Origin: Bacilli bacterium
GTDB lineage: Bacteria > Bacillota_I > Bacilli_A > RFN20 > CAG-288
Length of the DNA stretch: 64,000 bases
Assembly (NCBI GenBank): GCA_022647725.1
Contig: JALCLG010000001.1
Location: forward strand, 2,015,824-2,079,823
Direction: 5' to 3'
How positions within the stretch are numbered: position 1 is the first letter of the stretch; each line of letters starts with the position of its first letter. Below are positions 31,243 through 40,485 of this stretch, piece by piece. The notes beneath the pieces are model-generated. The model saw only the letters and a list, made by a program, of their open reading frames with translations, did not search any database and was not told the DNA's origin. A program made the position numbers and the translations under genes.

Positions 31243-31291
31243 TTTTTGGGTTATACTATAGGTGTCGTTCATGAAAGAGGAGGAGCAGATC

Positions 31292-33880
31292 ATGGCAGAA
31301 CAGCAATATACGACGAAAGTCATCGAAGCCATCAACAGTGCGAATCAGATTACGAAGGATAACCGCCTTCCCAGTTTGGATGTCCCGGCATTGTTACGGG
31401 CCCTCTATGACCAGGAAGATTCTTTTTACGTCAATATTCTGAAGCATCTGGAGATTGACCCCAAGAGCGTCTCCCAGGCCATCGACGATTATCTGCACAA
31501 TGCCGTGAAGACCACCTCCACGGATGAGCCGGATTCTTCCAGCGATGTGAAGAACATCTTTTACAATGCCACCAAGATCGAGTCGGATATGGGGGATAGC
31601 TATCTGTCCGTTGAGCATCTGCTTTTAGCTCAGTTCAGCTGCCGCCATTCCTTGATTCTGAAGCTGGAAGACATTCCCAATTACAACAAAGCCAGTTTCA
31701 CGAAGGCCATTCAGGCTGTCCGGGGCAACAATCACGTCAACAGCGATAATCCGGAAGTTCAGTATGAGGCCTTGAAGAAGTATGGCCGGGATCTGGTCAG
31801 CGAAGTCGCTTCCGGCAAGATCGATCCGGTCATCGGCCGGGACAGCGAGATCCGTCGCATCATGGAGATTCTTTCCCGTAAGAGCAAGAACAATCCGGTG
31901 CTGATCGGTGATCCGGGTGTCGGCAAGACGGCCGTGGTCGAAGGACTGGCCTGGCGTATTTTCAAAGGCGATGTCCCGGAGACCTTGAAAGACAAGACCA
32001 TCTGGGAGCTGGATGTCGGTTCCCTTATTGCCGGTGCCAAATACCGGGGCGAATTCGAGGAACGTCTGAAAGCCGTCATGAAGGAAGTCAGTGAGTCCGA
32101 AGGCCGGATTATTCTTTTCATCGATGAAATCCATACGATCATCGGCGCCGGAACCGGCGGCGAAGGCTCGTTGGATGCCGCCAATATCCTCAAGCCGATG
32201 TTAGCCCGGGGCGAGCTCCATTGCATCGGAGCAACGACCTTAAATGAATACGTCAAATACATCGAGAAGGATGCTGCCTTTGCCCGCCGGATGCAGAAGG
32301 TGATGATTGATGAGCCTACCGTCGATGACTCCATTGCCATTCTCCGGGGCATCAAAGACCGCTATGAGCAGCACCATGGTGTCGAAATCACCGATGATGC
32401 TATCATCGCTGCCGTCACTCTCTCCAAACGTTACATCACCGATCGTTTCCTGCCAGATAAAGCCATCGACCTCATCGATGAGGCCTGCGCCAAAGTCCGG
32501 ATGCAGATCGATACGATGCCGGAAGAGCTGGATGAAGTCAACCGTAAGCTGATGCAGCTGCAGATTGAGAAAGTCTCCCTGAAGAATGATGATACCGAAT
32601 CGGCCAAGACCCGTTTGGGCGAGATGGAGAAGGAGATTGCCGAGCTCTCCAGCAAGAAGGACAGCCTGACGGCCCAATGGAAGGCCGAGAAAGGCGAAGC
32701 CGAGAAGCAGAAGGAGATCAAGAAGCAGCTTGACAGTGCCAAGCTCAACTTGGAGAAGGCGATGCAGGAGGCCGACTATCTGACCGCTGCCCGTCTTCAG
32801 AATCAGGATATTCCGGAACTTCGGAAGAAGCTGGACAGTGCCTTGGCCGAAACCAAGAATGCCTCGATGCTTTCCGATGCCGTCACGGATGAAACCGTCG
32901 CCGGGATCGTCTCGTCGTGGACCGGCATTCCGGTCAACAAGCTGACTCAGAGTGAGTCGGCAAAGATGTTAGGTCTTAAAAGCATGCTTGAGAAGCGTGT
33001 CATCGGTCAGGATGAAGCTCTCACTCAGATCAGCAATGCCATCCTCCGTTCCCGGGCTGGGCTGAGCGATCAGAACCGTCCGATCGGTTCGTTCCTCTTC
33101 TTAGGTCCGACCGGCGTCGGCAAGACCGAAGTCGCCAAAGCTTTGGCCGAGCAGCTCTTTGATTCCGAACGTCAGATCGTCCGGATCGATATGTCCGAAT
33201 ATATGGAGAAGTATTCCGTTTCCCGTCTGGTCGGTGCCGATCCGGGCTATGTCGGTTACGATGAAGGCGGTCAGCTGACCGAAGCTGTCCGCCGGAAGCC
33301 ATACTCGATTGTCCTCTTTGATGAGATTGAGAAGGCCCATCCGGATGTCTTCAATATCCTGCTTCAGGTTCTCGATGACGGCCGTCTCACGGATGGCCAT
33401 GGCCGGACCGTGGACTTCACCAATACCATCATCATCATGACCAGTAACCTCGGCTCCGAATACCTGCTGGAAGGTAACGGTCCGAAGGAAAAGGCGGAAG
33501 TCACCGCCCTGCTTAAGAAGACCTTCAAGCCGGAGTTCCTCAACCGCATCGATGAGATCGTCATGTTCAATTCGTTGGATGAGAAAGTCATCGGGAAGAT
33601 CATCGCTAAGTTCCTCGATGAGCTTAACGGCCGTCTCAGCGCCAAGGGCATTACCCTCAGCTATGATGAGAAAGCCATCAGCTACATCAAGAAGGAAGCC
33701 TATGATCCTATCTATGGCGCCCGTCCGATCCGCCGTTACATTCAGAACACCGTCGAAACGAAGCTGGCCATCCTGATCATCGCCCATGCTCTCCAAGGCA
33801 AGGTTACCTTGACGGCGGATAGCAAAGGCCTCGTCTTCTTAGACGCTGCAGGAAAGCCGCTGAAGGATCCGGAAGAATAG
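31292..33880 (+). CDS. clpB: Chaperone ClpB (Hsp100 disaggregase)
   Basis: 862 residues from ATG 31292, preferred over GTG 31262 because AGGAGG lies directly before it. Order: a divergent Clp_N domain, AAA1 with Walker A GDPGVGKT and [13 protein letters not shown], a coiled-coil middle domain (about 400-525), and AAA2 with [19 protein letters not shown] and the [37 protein letters not shown] block. No ClpP-binding loop is evident, which fits ClpB. It solubilises heat-aggregated protein with DnaK. A CIRCE element controls it. Confidence 0.95.
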   Translation: MAEQQYTTKVIEAINSANQITKDNRLPSLDVPALLRALYDQEDSFYVNILKHLEIDPKSVSQAIDDYLHNAVKTTSTDEPDSSSDVKNIFYNATKIESDMGDSYLSVEHLLLAQFSCRHSLILKLEDIPNYNKASFTKAIQAVRGNNHVNSDNPEVQYEALKKYGRDLVSEVASGKIDPVIGRDSEIRRIMEILSRKSKNNPVLIGDPGVGKTAVVEGLAWRIFKGDVPETLKDKTIWELDVGSLIAGAKYRGEFEERLKAVMKEVSESEGRIILFIDEIHTIIGAGTGGEGSLDAANILKPMLARGELHCIGATTLNEYVKYIEKDAAFARRMQKVMIDEPTVDDSIAILRGIKDRYEQHHGVEITDDAIIAAVTLSKRYITDRFLPDKAIDLIDEACAKVRMQIDTMPEELDEVNRKLMQLQIEKVSLKNDDTESAKTRLGEMEKEIAELSSKKDSLTAQWKAEKGEAEKQKEIKKQLDSAKLNLEKAMQEADYLTAARLQNQDIPELRKKLDSALAETKNASMLSDAVTDETVAGIVSSWTGIPVNKLTQSESAKMLGLKSMLEKRVIGQDEALTQISNAILRSRAGLSDQNRPIGSFLFLGPTGVGKTEVAKALAEQLFDSERQIVRIDMSEYMEKYSVSRLVGADPGYVGYDEGGQLTEAVRRKPYSIVLFDEIEKAHPDVFNILLQVLDDGRLTDGHGRTVDFTNTIIIMTSNLGSEYLLEGNGPKEKAEVTALLKKTFKPEFLNRIDEIVMFNSLDEKVIGKIIAKFLDELNGRLSAKGITLSYDEKAISYIKKEAYDPIYGARPIRRYIQNTVETKLAILIIAHALQGKVTLTADSKGLVFLDAAGKPLKDPEE

Positions 33881-33883
33881 TCA

Positions 33884-33916
33884 AAAAAGGCTAGGCTCGA
33901 GGGCCTAGCTTTTTTG
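33884..33916. terminator. Bidirectional terminator between clpB and nth
   Basis: AAAAAAGGCTAGGC-TCGAGG-GCCTAGCTTTTTT, a long stem with A and T tracts. It overlaps the end of nth. Confidence 0.85.
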
Positions 33917-34543
33917 GTGACGGTGATAACGGCAGATATCGGCAAGAGGACAGCTGGCGCAGGCAGGTTTCCGGGCCTGACAGATGTTGCGTCCGAAGAG
34001 AATCAGCCGGTGATGAAGCTCGATGCCGCTGGCGGCACCGAAGAGCTTCTCCAGGCTTTTCTCGGTCTCTTCCGGCTGCGACGTCTTTTTGACCAGTCCG
34101 AGCCTTAAGGAGACCCGCTGGACATGGGTGTCGACCGGAATATAGGGAAAGCCGTACAAGGTGGCTAAGACGACTCCGCTTATCTTATAGCCGACGCCGG
34201 GAAGACTCATCAGGGTCAGCCGGTCTTTGGGTAAGACGCCATGGTAGGTTTCATTTAAGATCTGGGCAGTGGCCACCAGATGCAGGCTTTTGGTTTTGCC
34301 TAAGCCGAGCCGTTTGACATCCTCATAGATCTTGACTTCCTGGTCGGGCGTATAGCTTTCCAAGGTCGGAAAGTCCTTGAACAGGACAGCCGTAGCTTCA
34401 TTGACGCTTTCATCGGTGGCCTGAGCGGAAAGGACGGTGGCAAAAAGAAGCTCATAGTCTTTGGTGTAATTCAGAAAGGAATGGGTCTTGGGGAAAAGGA
34501 CAGCCAAGGTATCCAGAATCAGCGTGACATCACTTTTCTCCAT
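33905..34543 (-). CDS. nth: Endonuclease III (DNA glycosylase/AP lyase)
   Basis: 212 residues from MEKSDVTL. The HhH motif LPGVGYKISGVVLATLYG is followed by the catalytic Asp in IPVDTHVQRVSLRLGL. A 4Fe-4S cluster closes the protein (C-x6-C-x2-C-x5-C in CQARKPACASCPLADIC). The Lys for Schiff-base chemistry is in GYKISG. It removes oxidised pyrimidines. The ATG lies 14 bp inside the end of dnaD, and dnaD-nth is the conserved Bacillota pair. Confidence 0.95.
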   Translation of the reverse strand: MEKSDVTLILDTLAVLFPKTHSFLNYTKDYELLFATVLSAQATDESVNEATAVLFKDFPTLESYTPDQEVKIYEDVKRLGLGKTKSLHLVATAQILNETYHGVLPKDRLTLMSLPGVGYKISGVVLATLYGFPYIPVDTHVQRVSLRLGLVKKTSQPEETEKSLEKLFGAASGIELHHRLILFGRNICQARKPACASCPLADICRYHRHQKS

Positions 34544-35189
34544 GGTAGGTCCAGTCCGAGTTGGCAAAGAGGTCTCTCAGTTCTTCCTTCTTCTTGGTAT
34601 CCTCATTGACGGTGGAGACACCGATCGACTGACGGGACTGGCTCCGCTTCATCTCCAGAAGCAAGGTATCGGCTTCCTTGAAGGAGATGGTTCCGCGTTT
34701 GGTCAGGGCCTTGTGGCAAGCTTCCTTGATCATGCCGTCATCGCAACCCTGCTTCAGCCAGGAGGTGACCATATCCCGTTCGATCGGGGAAAGGGTCCGT
34801 CCCTGAAGTTCTTCCAGGGAGTTCAAAAGGTCCGTAGGGTCGCTGGGGTTATTAGCGCCGGCCTTATCCATCAGGATGAAGTCCTTGATGACATCATCAA
34901 AGAGCTTCTTCTTGAAGTCTTCGACCGAACTGTACAACGAATTATGATCGTCCTTCTTAACCTGCAGGATGTTCTTCTTGATCAGCTTCGATAAGGACTG
35001 GTCGATGTCATCCTTGCTGGCAATCATATAGTTGGAGAGAATGTCGCAGGTCAGCAGGGCATCCGGCTGCGCCTGTAAGATATCATCGGCGACAAAGAAA
35101 ACCATGACATCCAGTTCCGTGAGGTCATAGCAACGGTAACGTTTGATCAGGCACGCCTTGAAATCAAGATCGGAATAGGTGATGTTCAC
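34530..35189 (-). CDS. dnaD: DnaD-family primosome protein
   Basis: 219 residues. The N-terminal part is a winged-helix DNA-binding and oligomerisation domain (DVMVFFVADDILQ...LTCDILSNYM). The C-terminal DnaB_2/DnaD domain spans about 120-190 (LQGRTLSPIERDMVTSWLKQGCDDGMIKEACHKAL). It helps load the replicative helicase in Bacillota. Start overlaps the end of the short cca gene by 4 bp, and nth follows. Confidence 0.85.
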   Translation of the reverse strand: MNITYSDLDFKACLIKRYRCYDLTELDVMVFFVADDILQAQPDALLTCDILSNYMIASKDDIDQSLSKLIKKNILQVKKDDHNSLYSSVEDFKKKLFDDVIKDFILMDKAGANNPSDPTDLLNSLEELQGRTLSPIERDMVTSWLKQGCDDGMIKEACHKALTKRGTISFKEADTLLLEMKRSQSRQSIGVSTVNEDTKKKEELRDLFANSDWTYHGEK

Positions 35190-35887
35190 TGTTTTTTCTC
35201 CTCCGTATCCTCACTATTATAAACGAATGAGAGCCCGGCGTCATTTATGATTTTCTTACGTGCGTTTTCAGGGGCTTTGTTGACTTCCTCGACGATTTTC
35301 TGCGGATTGAGGTTCCGAAGCAGGCTTTTCTCCGCAATGATAGCCCTTTCCAGCTCTTCGGAAAATTCAAAGCATAATTCGTAGGAAAAACGATAAGCTC
35401 TTAAAATGCGTAATGGGTCTTCTTTTAAGCGTTCTTCCGGATTTCCGATGAGGAATAATTTTTTGCATTTCAAGTCAGTTAAGCCCCTTGACGTCGGGTC
35501 AAGAACCGTCAAAGAGGAATCGGCGTAGAGGGCATTAATCGTGAAATCACGCCGTAAAGCGTCCTCGGCAAGGCTGGCGGAGAAGCTCACGGAAGACGGA
35601 TGTCGGAAATCTTTGTAAGCACTTTCTTTGCGGAAGCAGGCTATGGTGATGTCATAGCCGCCTTCTGCAAAAGAGACCGTGCCGTATTTGCTGAAGATCA
35701 GGGCATCGGGAAAAAGCGGCAGGACTTTCTCCGGCGGAAGCGGGGTAGCAAAGTCGAGATCCTGGCTTTCCCGTTTCAGAAGACTGTCACGGACAAAACC
35801 GCCCACCAGGTACACATTTCCGGTGCCAAGCTTATCTTCTAAGCCCCTAAAAATCGATAAAACGCCTTTATTTAACGTAATTTTCAT
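35186..35887 (-). CDS. cca: CCA-adding enzyme-like nucleotidyltransferase, short form
   Basis: 233 residues from Met 35887, against about 400 for normal CCA-adding enzymes. The head domain has YLVGGFVRDSLL, DLDFAT, the B-motif RRDFTINALYAD and EDPLRILRAYRFSYEL, but the protein ends soon after the neck (NPQKIVEEV). The body and tail that bind the tRNA elbow are missing. Start choice: an SD-like AGAGGTGG lies 8 nt before ATG 35887, within the HU terminator hairpin. It may be a minimal tRNA nucleotidyltransferase, a poly(A) polymerase relative or a decaying gene; all tRNAs in the window encode CCA. Confidence 0.7.
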   Translation of the reverse strand: MKITLNKGVLSIFRGLEDKLGTGNVYLVGGFVRDSLLKRESQDLDFATPLPPEKVLPLFPDALIFSKYGTVSFAEGGYDITIACFRKESAYKDFRHPSSVSFSASLAEDALRRDFTINALYADSSLTVLDPTSRGLTDLKCKKLFLIGNPEERLKEDPLRILRAYRFSYELCFEFSEELERAIIAEKSLLRNLNPQKIVEEVNKAPENARKKIINDAGLSFVYNSEDTEEKKQ

Positions 35888-35916
35888 AAAAAATGCCACC
35901 TCTTCCAAGGTGGCAT
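35888..35916 (-). terminator. Terminator of the HU gene, carrying the SD of the next gene
   Basis: ATGCCACCT-TGGAAG-AGGTGGCAT followed by six T on the minus strand. The descending arm supplies AGAGGTGG, the only SD candidate for the nucleotidyltransferase whose ATG begins directly after the T-tract. Confidence 0.75.
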
Positions 35917-35936
35917 GTTAAGCCAAAGCTTAAGAA

Positions 35937-36248
35937 CTACTTGCCGTTGACGATATCTTTTAAGGTCTTGGACGGCTTAAACTTGACGGCCTTGGAAGCA
36001 GGAATCTGAATCTTCTGAGACGGGTTGGACGGATTGACACCAACTCTGCCCGGACGGACAGTTAAAACGAAGCTGCCGAATCCAGCAATCTTGACGGTGC
36101 CATACTCGGGATCATTAAGACCCTTGGCAATCTCAGCAAAGACTAACTCGACATCCTTGAGAGCCTCGCCCTTCTGCAGACGACCACCCTTCGCTAACGC
36201 CTCAGCTAAGTCTTCCTTCGTGATGATTTTTTTGTCGGCCATTTTCAT
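35937..36248 (-). CDS. hup: HU-type nucleoid DNA-binding protein
   Basis: 103 residues (or 101 from the second Met, which has better SD spacing). The N-terminal helices ITKEDLAEALAK...GEALKDVELVFAEIAKGL are followed by the HU arms: VKIAGFGSFVLTVRPGRVGVNPSNPSQKIQIPASKAVKFKPSKTLKD. The arm sequence carries the Asn-Pro at its tip. It has its own promoter and terminator, as expected for an abundant protein. Confidence 0.95.
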   Translation of the reverse strand: MKMADKKIITKEDLAEALAKGGRLQKGEALKDVELVFAEIAKGLNDPEYGTVKIAGFGSFVLTVRPGRVGVNPSNPSQKIQIPASKAVKFKPSKTLKDIVNGK

Positions 36249-36268
36249 GTCCTTCCTTTCTTACGAGA

Positions 36269-36297
36269 AATATACTATATTTCCGATAAAAAAGCAA
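36269..36297 (-). promoter_or_regulatory. Sigma-A promoter of the HU gene
   Basis: TTGCTT (36292-36297), a 17-nt spacer, TATATT (36269-36274). Confidence 0.7.
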
Positions 36298-36323
36298 ATA
36301 TTTTCGTAAAACAACTTCGACAA

Positions 36324-37316
36324 TTACTCTTCCTTCAGAGACCTTTCCATCAAACCTCGGATGACCTCCGAAGGCCTTTTTCCTTCGAAAAGGATAGTTT
36401 CGACGGCAGCGGTGATTGGCATGTCAATACCCAGTTTGTTAGCCAGCTCCAGAGCGACCTTAGCTGTCACCACGCCTTCGGTCGTCTGCGTGTTGTTTTT
36501 CAAGACGTTCTTGGCATCATTGGCTTGTCCAATCGCTCTTCCTAAGTAAAAGTTACGTGATTGAGGGCTGGTGCAAGTCAAAACAAGGTCACCGATGCCA
36601 GTCAGTCCTAAGAAGGTACGGGACTGGCTGCCTAAAGCCAAAGCCAGTCGACGGATTTCGGCAATCCCGCGGGTGATAAGAGCCGCCCGGGCATTGCTGC
36701 CCTGGGCTAAGCCGTCGAGGATGCCGCTGGCAATGGCCAGGACATTCTTCAGCGCTGCCGAGACTTCGGCACCGATCTCATCGGTCTGAGTGTAGACTCT
36801 GAACGATTCGGATGACACAGCCTTCTGAATAAACGTGGCTGCTTTCAGATCCTGCGACACCGACGCCACGGCTGTCAGCAGTCCGTCCATCACCTCACTG
36901 GCATAGCTCGGACCCAGCAACGAGACGATCGGATACCGCTTCGTCTCCGGTATCTCTTCCCGGAGAACCTCACTGAGCCGCTCCTGGGTAGCCGGATCAA
37001 AGCCTTTGGCTGTGGAGACCAAGTAGACCTTCGCCGTCAGGAAAGGCAGAACTTTTCTAGCCATTTCCCGATAGGCGCCCGACGGCACCGAAAAGACGAT
37101 GATCTGGCTGCCCTGAAGAGCCGTTTCCAGATGATTAGTATACGAAATATTGGCCGGCAGTTCCTTTTCCGGGAAAGCCAGCGGATTATGATGGGTGCTG
37201 TTCAGGCTCAGTCCTTCCGGCGAACGGCCATAAAGAACGACCTTCTCCTGACGCTTAGCAAAAAGACAGGCTAAGCCTGTGCCCCAGCTTCCGGCACCCA
37301 GCACCGTCACTTGCAT
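36324..37316 (-). CDS. gpsA: NAD(P)H-dependent glycerol-3-phosphate dehydrogenase
   Basis: 330 residues. Rossmann motif VLGAGSWGTGLACLFAK at the N-terminus, VSTAKGFD and SLLGPSYASEV, then the substrate domain AALKNVLAIASGILDGL...NARAALITRGIAEI and GLTGIGDLVLTCTS. It makes sn-glycerol 3-phosphate for phospholipids. It follows der by 5 nt in the cmk-der-gpsA run, an arrangement common in Bacillota. Confidence 0.95.
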   Translation of the reverse strand: MQVTVLGAGSWGTGLACLFAKRQEKVVLYGRSPEGLSLNSTHHNPLAFPEKELPANISYTNHLETALQGSQIIVFSVPSGAYREMARKVLPFLTAKVYLVSTAKGFDPATQERLSEVLREEIPETKRYPIVSLLGPSYASEVMDGLLTAVASVSQDLKAATFIQKAVSSESFRVYTQTDEIGAEVSAALKNVLAIASGILDGLAQGSNARAALITRGIAEIRRLALALGSQSRTFLGLTGIGDLVLTCTSPQSRNFYLGRAIGQANDAKNVLKNNTQTTEGVVTAKVALELANKLGIDMPITAAVETILFEGKRPSEVIRGLMERSLKEE

Positions 37317-37321
37317 ACGTT

Positions 37322-38653
37322 CTATTCCTCACCCGGCATCAGCGCCCGTTTGCCCCGGATCACGAACTTGATCGGGACATCGGTGAAGCCGAAGCTTTCA
37401 CGGATGACATTCTCCAGATACCGCTGATAGGAGAAATGGAAGTAGTTCGGGTTGTTGCAGAAGCAGATGAAGGTCGGCGGCACATCGTCCGTCTGCGTGC
37501 AGTAGCTGATCTTCAGCCGGCCGCCGTTGAAGTCCGGCGCCTCATTGTCCATCTGGGCCTTGAGAATCACGGAATTCAGCAGACTTGACGGTACTTTCTT
37601 GTGCAGTGTCTTGTTGATCTCATCCAAGGCAACAAAGATCTTCTGAATGTTCTGACCCGACAGTGCCGAGACGAAAAGCACCGGCGCATAATCCAGTGAC
37701 TTCATCTCCACCCGTAAAAGCTGAGTGAAGTTCCGCTGATCGGCATCGTTATGGCTGTGGAGATCCCACTTGTTGACGATGATGATCACCGGCTTGGTAT
37801 AGTCCTGGGCATAGCTCGTCAGATGGATGTCCTCGCTCACTAAGCCTTCGCTGGCATCAATCACCAAGAGAACAATATCCGCCCGTTTGCAGGCATCCTG
37901 TGAGCGGATCAGGGCATATTTGTCCAGATCCTCGCTCACCTTGCCCGGACGGCGGACCCCCGCAGTATCAATCATCACATAACGCTGATCGCCGCGGGTA
38001 AAGGAAATATCGACGCTGTCCCTGGTGGTGCCGCTTAAGGGCGAGACGATGACCCGTTCCTGACCTAACATCTTATTGGCCAAAGAGGATTTACCGACAT
38101 TCGGACGGCCCAGGAAGGCAAAGGTCAAAGCGCCCTCATAAGGATTGGTCTGCTTGACCGGCAGAAGCTTGATAGCCTCATCCAGCAGATCGCCGATTCC
38201 CAGACCATGTTCCGCGGAGATGGCAAAAAGCCGGGAATAGCCTAACGACAGGAAATCATAGGAGCCTCCAACGAGGGTCTGATCATCGATCTTGTTGACG
38301 ACAAGGAAGACTTTGTTCTTATACGGGAAGAGCTTCTTGGCGACCAAGCTATCGGCATTGGTGATTCCCAGTCTTCCGTCCACGACAAAGAAGATGACAT
38401 CCGCTTCCTGGATGGCTAACTCGACCTGGGCCTGGACTTCCTTCTGGAAAGGAATGTTCTCCCCGGTGACGCCGCCGGTATCGATGAGGGTGAATTCCTT
38501 ATCGAGCCAGTGGCCGGTGCCGTAGTTGCGGTCTCGGGTAATTCCGAATTCCTTGCCGGTGATTTCCTTGCGGGAATCGGTGAGACGGTTGAAGAGGGTC
38601 GACTTGCCGCTGGAGGGCGAACCCACCAGGGCGATGGTTCCACGTGTTTCCAT
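37322..38653 (-). CDS. der: GTPase Der (EngA)
   Basis: 443 residues with two tandem G domains: GSPSSGKSTLFN with DTGGV and NKID in the first, GRPNVGKSSLANKM with DTAGVRRPGK and NKWD in the second. The C-terminal KH-like domain ends in VIRGKRAL. It acts in 50S subunit assembly. The first P-loop reads GSPSSGKS rather than the usual GRPNVGKS. Confidence 0.96.
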   Translation of the reverse strand: METRGTIALVGSPSSGKSTLFNRLTDSRKEITGKEFGITRDRNYGTGHWLDKEFTLIDTGGVTGENIPFQKEVQAQVELAIQEADVIFFVVDGRLGITNADSLVAKKLFPYKNKVFLVVNKIDDQTLVGGSYDFLSLGYSRLFAISAEHGLGIGDLLDEAIKLLPVKQTNPYEGALTFAFLGRPNVGKSSLANKMLGQERVIVSPLSGTTRDSVDISFTRGDQRYVMIDTAGVRRPGKVSEDLDKYALIRSQDACKRADIVLLVIDASEGLVSEDIHLTSYAQDYTKPVIIIVNKWDLHSHNDADQRNFTQLLRVEMKSLDYAPVLFVSALSGQNIQKIFVALDEINKTLHKKVPSSLLNSVILKAQMDNEAPDFNGGRLKISYCTQTDDVPPTFICFCNNPNYFHFSYQRYLENVIRESFGFTDVPIKFVIRGKRALMPGEE

Positions 38654-38657
38654 AACG

Positions 38658-39323
38658 TTACTGACCTCGCTTTTCGTTAAAGAGCTTCAGAATCTTATCA
38701 ATCACTTCCGGAATGGAAAGGTTGGATGTATCTAAGAGAATGGCATCAGGCGACTGACGGAGCGGGGAGGTCTTGCGGTGGGAATCGAGGTAGTCCCGGC
38801 CCTGGATGTCCTTGAGGATATCCTCATAGGTCGAGGTGATGCCCCGTTCCTTGTTCTCCGCAAACCGGCGCTGTGCCCGGGCTTCGACGGAAGCCACCAT
38901 ATAGATCTTCAGGGTGGCGTTAGGAAGGACGACGGTGCCGATGTCACGGCCATCCATCACGACGGAGTCTTCCGTGGCCATCTGCTGCTGCAGAGAGACC
39001 AGCTGGGTGCGGACTTCCGGATGGGCGCAGGCATAGGACACCTGGCTGGAGACATCCATCTCTCTCACCCGGGACGTGACGTCCTCGCCGTTAAGATAAA
39101 TCTTGCCTTCCCGGTCTTCCTTGAGACGAAAACCGGCTAACGCCTTGTGAGCGTCCTCCGGGCTTTTGGTGTTCAGTCCCAGTCGGATCATCTCTAGCGT
39201 AAACGCCCGGTACATGGCGCCGGTATCGACATAAAGGAAACCAAGCGCCTTGCTGACGCCTTTGGCTGCCGTGGATTTGCCGCTGGCGGCCGGGCCGTCG
39301 ATGGCGATGGAATAATGGTTCAT
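38658..39323 (-). CDS. cmk: Cytidylate kinase
   Basis: 221 residues. P-loop IAIDGPAASGKSTAAKGV, then LYVDTGAMYRAFTL, the family insert, VVMDGRDIGTVVLPNATLKIYMVAS and the lid ARAQRRFAENKERGI. It phosphorylates CMP and dCMP. Its ATG overlaps the stop of the upstream membrane protein by 4 bp. Confidence 0.95.
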   Translation of the reverse strand: MNHYSIAIDGPAASGKSTAAKGVSKALGFLYVDTGAMYRAFTLEMIRLGLNTKSPEDAHKALAGFRLKEDREGKIYLNGEDVTSRVREMDVSSQVSYACAHPEVRTQLVSLQQQMATEDSVVMDGRDIGTVVLPNATLKIYMVASVEARAQRRFAENKERGITSTYEDILKDIQGRDYLDSHRKTSPLRQSPDAILLDTSNLSIPEVIDKILKLFNEKRGQ

Positions 39324-39754
39324 TTGTTACCTCTCACTAAAACGACGATGATCAATGCCAACAGACAGATGACGATCAGAGCGATGCTGACCCAGATGAT
39401 GCGGTTGATGATATCCTTGCGCTGGGGTTTGCCGCTCTTTTGCTTCTTGAGGAACTCCTTCTTGGTGGCCTTTTCCTGGTTCTTGGAGTCATAGGTGTCG
39501 TTTTCCTTGATGAGCTCATCGATGGACAGGGACAGGGTGTTCTTGCGGATGCCAGGATTCATAGGTTCCTGTGGGGCAGGTTTCTCGGGCAAGCCTTTAG
39601 GAATCGGCGTATCGGTGGAAAGATGGCTCATCCGCGGGGTGGTCCTGGGAAGGTTCTTGTTGACGGTCGGGGTCTCCGAAAAGGAGTAGACATCCATGTT
39701 GGATATCTTCTTCCTTAGGCTCGCGTAAAGAATGACCCGGCTTTTCTCGTTCAC
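39320..39754 (-). CDS. Hypothetical tail-anchored membrane protein
   Basis: 144 residues. A hydrophilic, Pro/Lys-rich N-terminal region (residues 30-115) is followed by one C-terminal membrane helix (IIWVSIALIVICLLALIIVVLV). GTG start with an SD-like GCGAGGG and a TATAAT about 25 nt upstream. First gene of the cmk-der-gpsA operon, overlapping cmk by 4 bp. No family recognised. Confidence 0.55.
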   Translation of the reverse strand: MNEKSRVILYASLRKKISNMDVYSFSETPTVNKNLPRTTPRMSHLSTDTPIPKGLPEKPAPQEPMNPGIRKNTLSLSIDELIKENDTYDSKNQEKATKKEFLKKQKSGKPQRKDIINRIIWVSIALIVICLLALIIVVLVRGNK

Positions 39755-39861
39755 GTGAAAACCCTCGCTTCATTATTATAGGTGAGAAGCCGGCTTTTTA
39801 AAACAGCAAACTTCAAGAAAACCCGACTTTAAGAAAAGCCGCTGATTTTTGCGTTTCCGTC

Positions 39862-39890
39862 TTGATAAAAAGGTCCCGTTAAGCTACAAT
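39862..39890 (+). promoter_or_regulatory. Sigma-A promoter of tRNA-Thr
   Basis: TTGATA (39862-39867), a 17-nt spacer, TACAAT (39885-39890), 10 nt before the tRNA. Confidence 0.75.
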
Positions 39891-39900
39891 ATCTTTCGCT

Positions 39901-39976
<76 letters not shown>

Positions 39977-39987
39977 GCAGCAAACAG

Positions 39988-40009
39988 ACTCGCCGAAAGG
40001 CGAGTTTTT
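39988..40009 (+). terminator. Terminator of tRNA-Thr
   Basis: ACTCGCC-GAAA-GGCGAGT followed by TTTT. Confidence 0.85.
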
Positions 40010-40020
40010 CTTTGACATGA

Positions 40021-40050
40021 AAAAGAGGGGCCTTGCGGTCCCTCTTTTCA
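40021..40050 (-). terminator. Terminator at the end of the S10-spc-alpha cluster
   Basis: On the minus strand AAAGAGGGACC-GCAA-GGCCCCTCTTT with a following T-tract, 13 nt past the rplQ stop. It closes the ribosomal transcript. Confidence 0.8.
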
Positions 40051-40062
40051 GTGCGATTGCGA

Positions 40063-40470
40063 TTAGTCGACGAAGGCAAGGATAGCTAACTGAGCGTTGT
40101 CGCCCCGACGGTTGTCGGTGCGGAGAACACGGGTATAGCCGCCATTGCGATCCTTATACTTCGGTCCGTAGAACTCGAAAAGCTTCTGTAAAGCATTCTT
40201 CTTGGTCTTCGGATCGATGAAGCCTTCCTCACGGACCCACTTGGCAGCGAGCCGACGGGAAGCTAAATCGCCCTTCTTGGCATAGGTCACCAGACGCTCC
40301 GTTTTCTGCTGAGCACGCTTGGCGACTTCGAACGTGACTTCAATCTGTCCGGAGATGATGAGCTGGGAAATGACATTCCTCAGCATGTTCTTCTCTTTGT
40401 CAGAGGTGTAGCCAGCCTTGAAGCGGACGCCGCCTTTGCCATGGACATTCTTTCTACCGATAGTACCCAT
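40063..40470 (-). CDS. rplQ: 50S ribosomal protein L17
   Basis: 135 residues, slightly longer than usual. Contains GRKNVHGKGGVRFKAGYTSDKEKNMLRNVISQLI and, near the end, YTRVLRTDNRRGDNAQLAILAFVD. The C-terminus matches the family. It binds 23S rRNA near the exit tunnel. Last gene of the cluster, 15 nt after rpoA. Confidence 0.97.
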   Translation of the reverse strand: MGTIGRKNVHGKGGVRFKAGYTSDKEKNMLRNVISQLIISGQIEVTFEVAKRAQQKTERLVTYAKKGDLASRRLAAKWVREEGFIDPKTKKNALQKLFEFYGPKYKDRNGGYTRVLRTDNRRGDNAQLAILAFVD

Positions 40471-40485
40471 ACGCGTTTACCTTTC

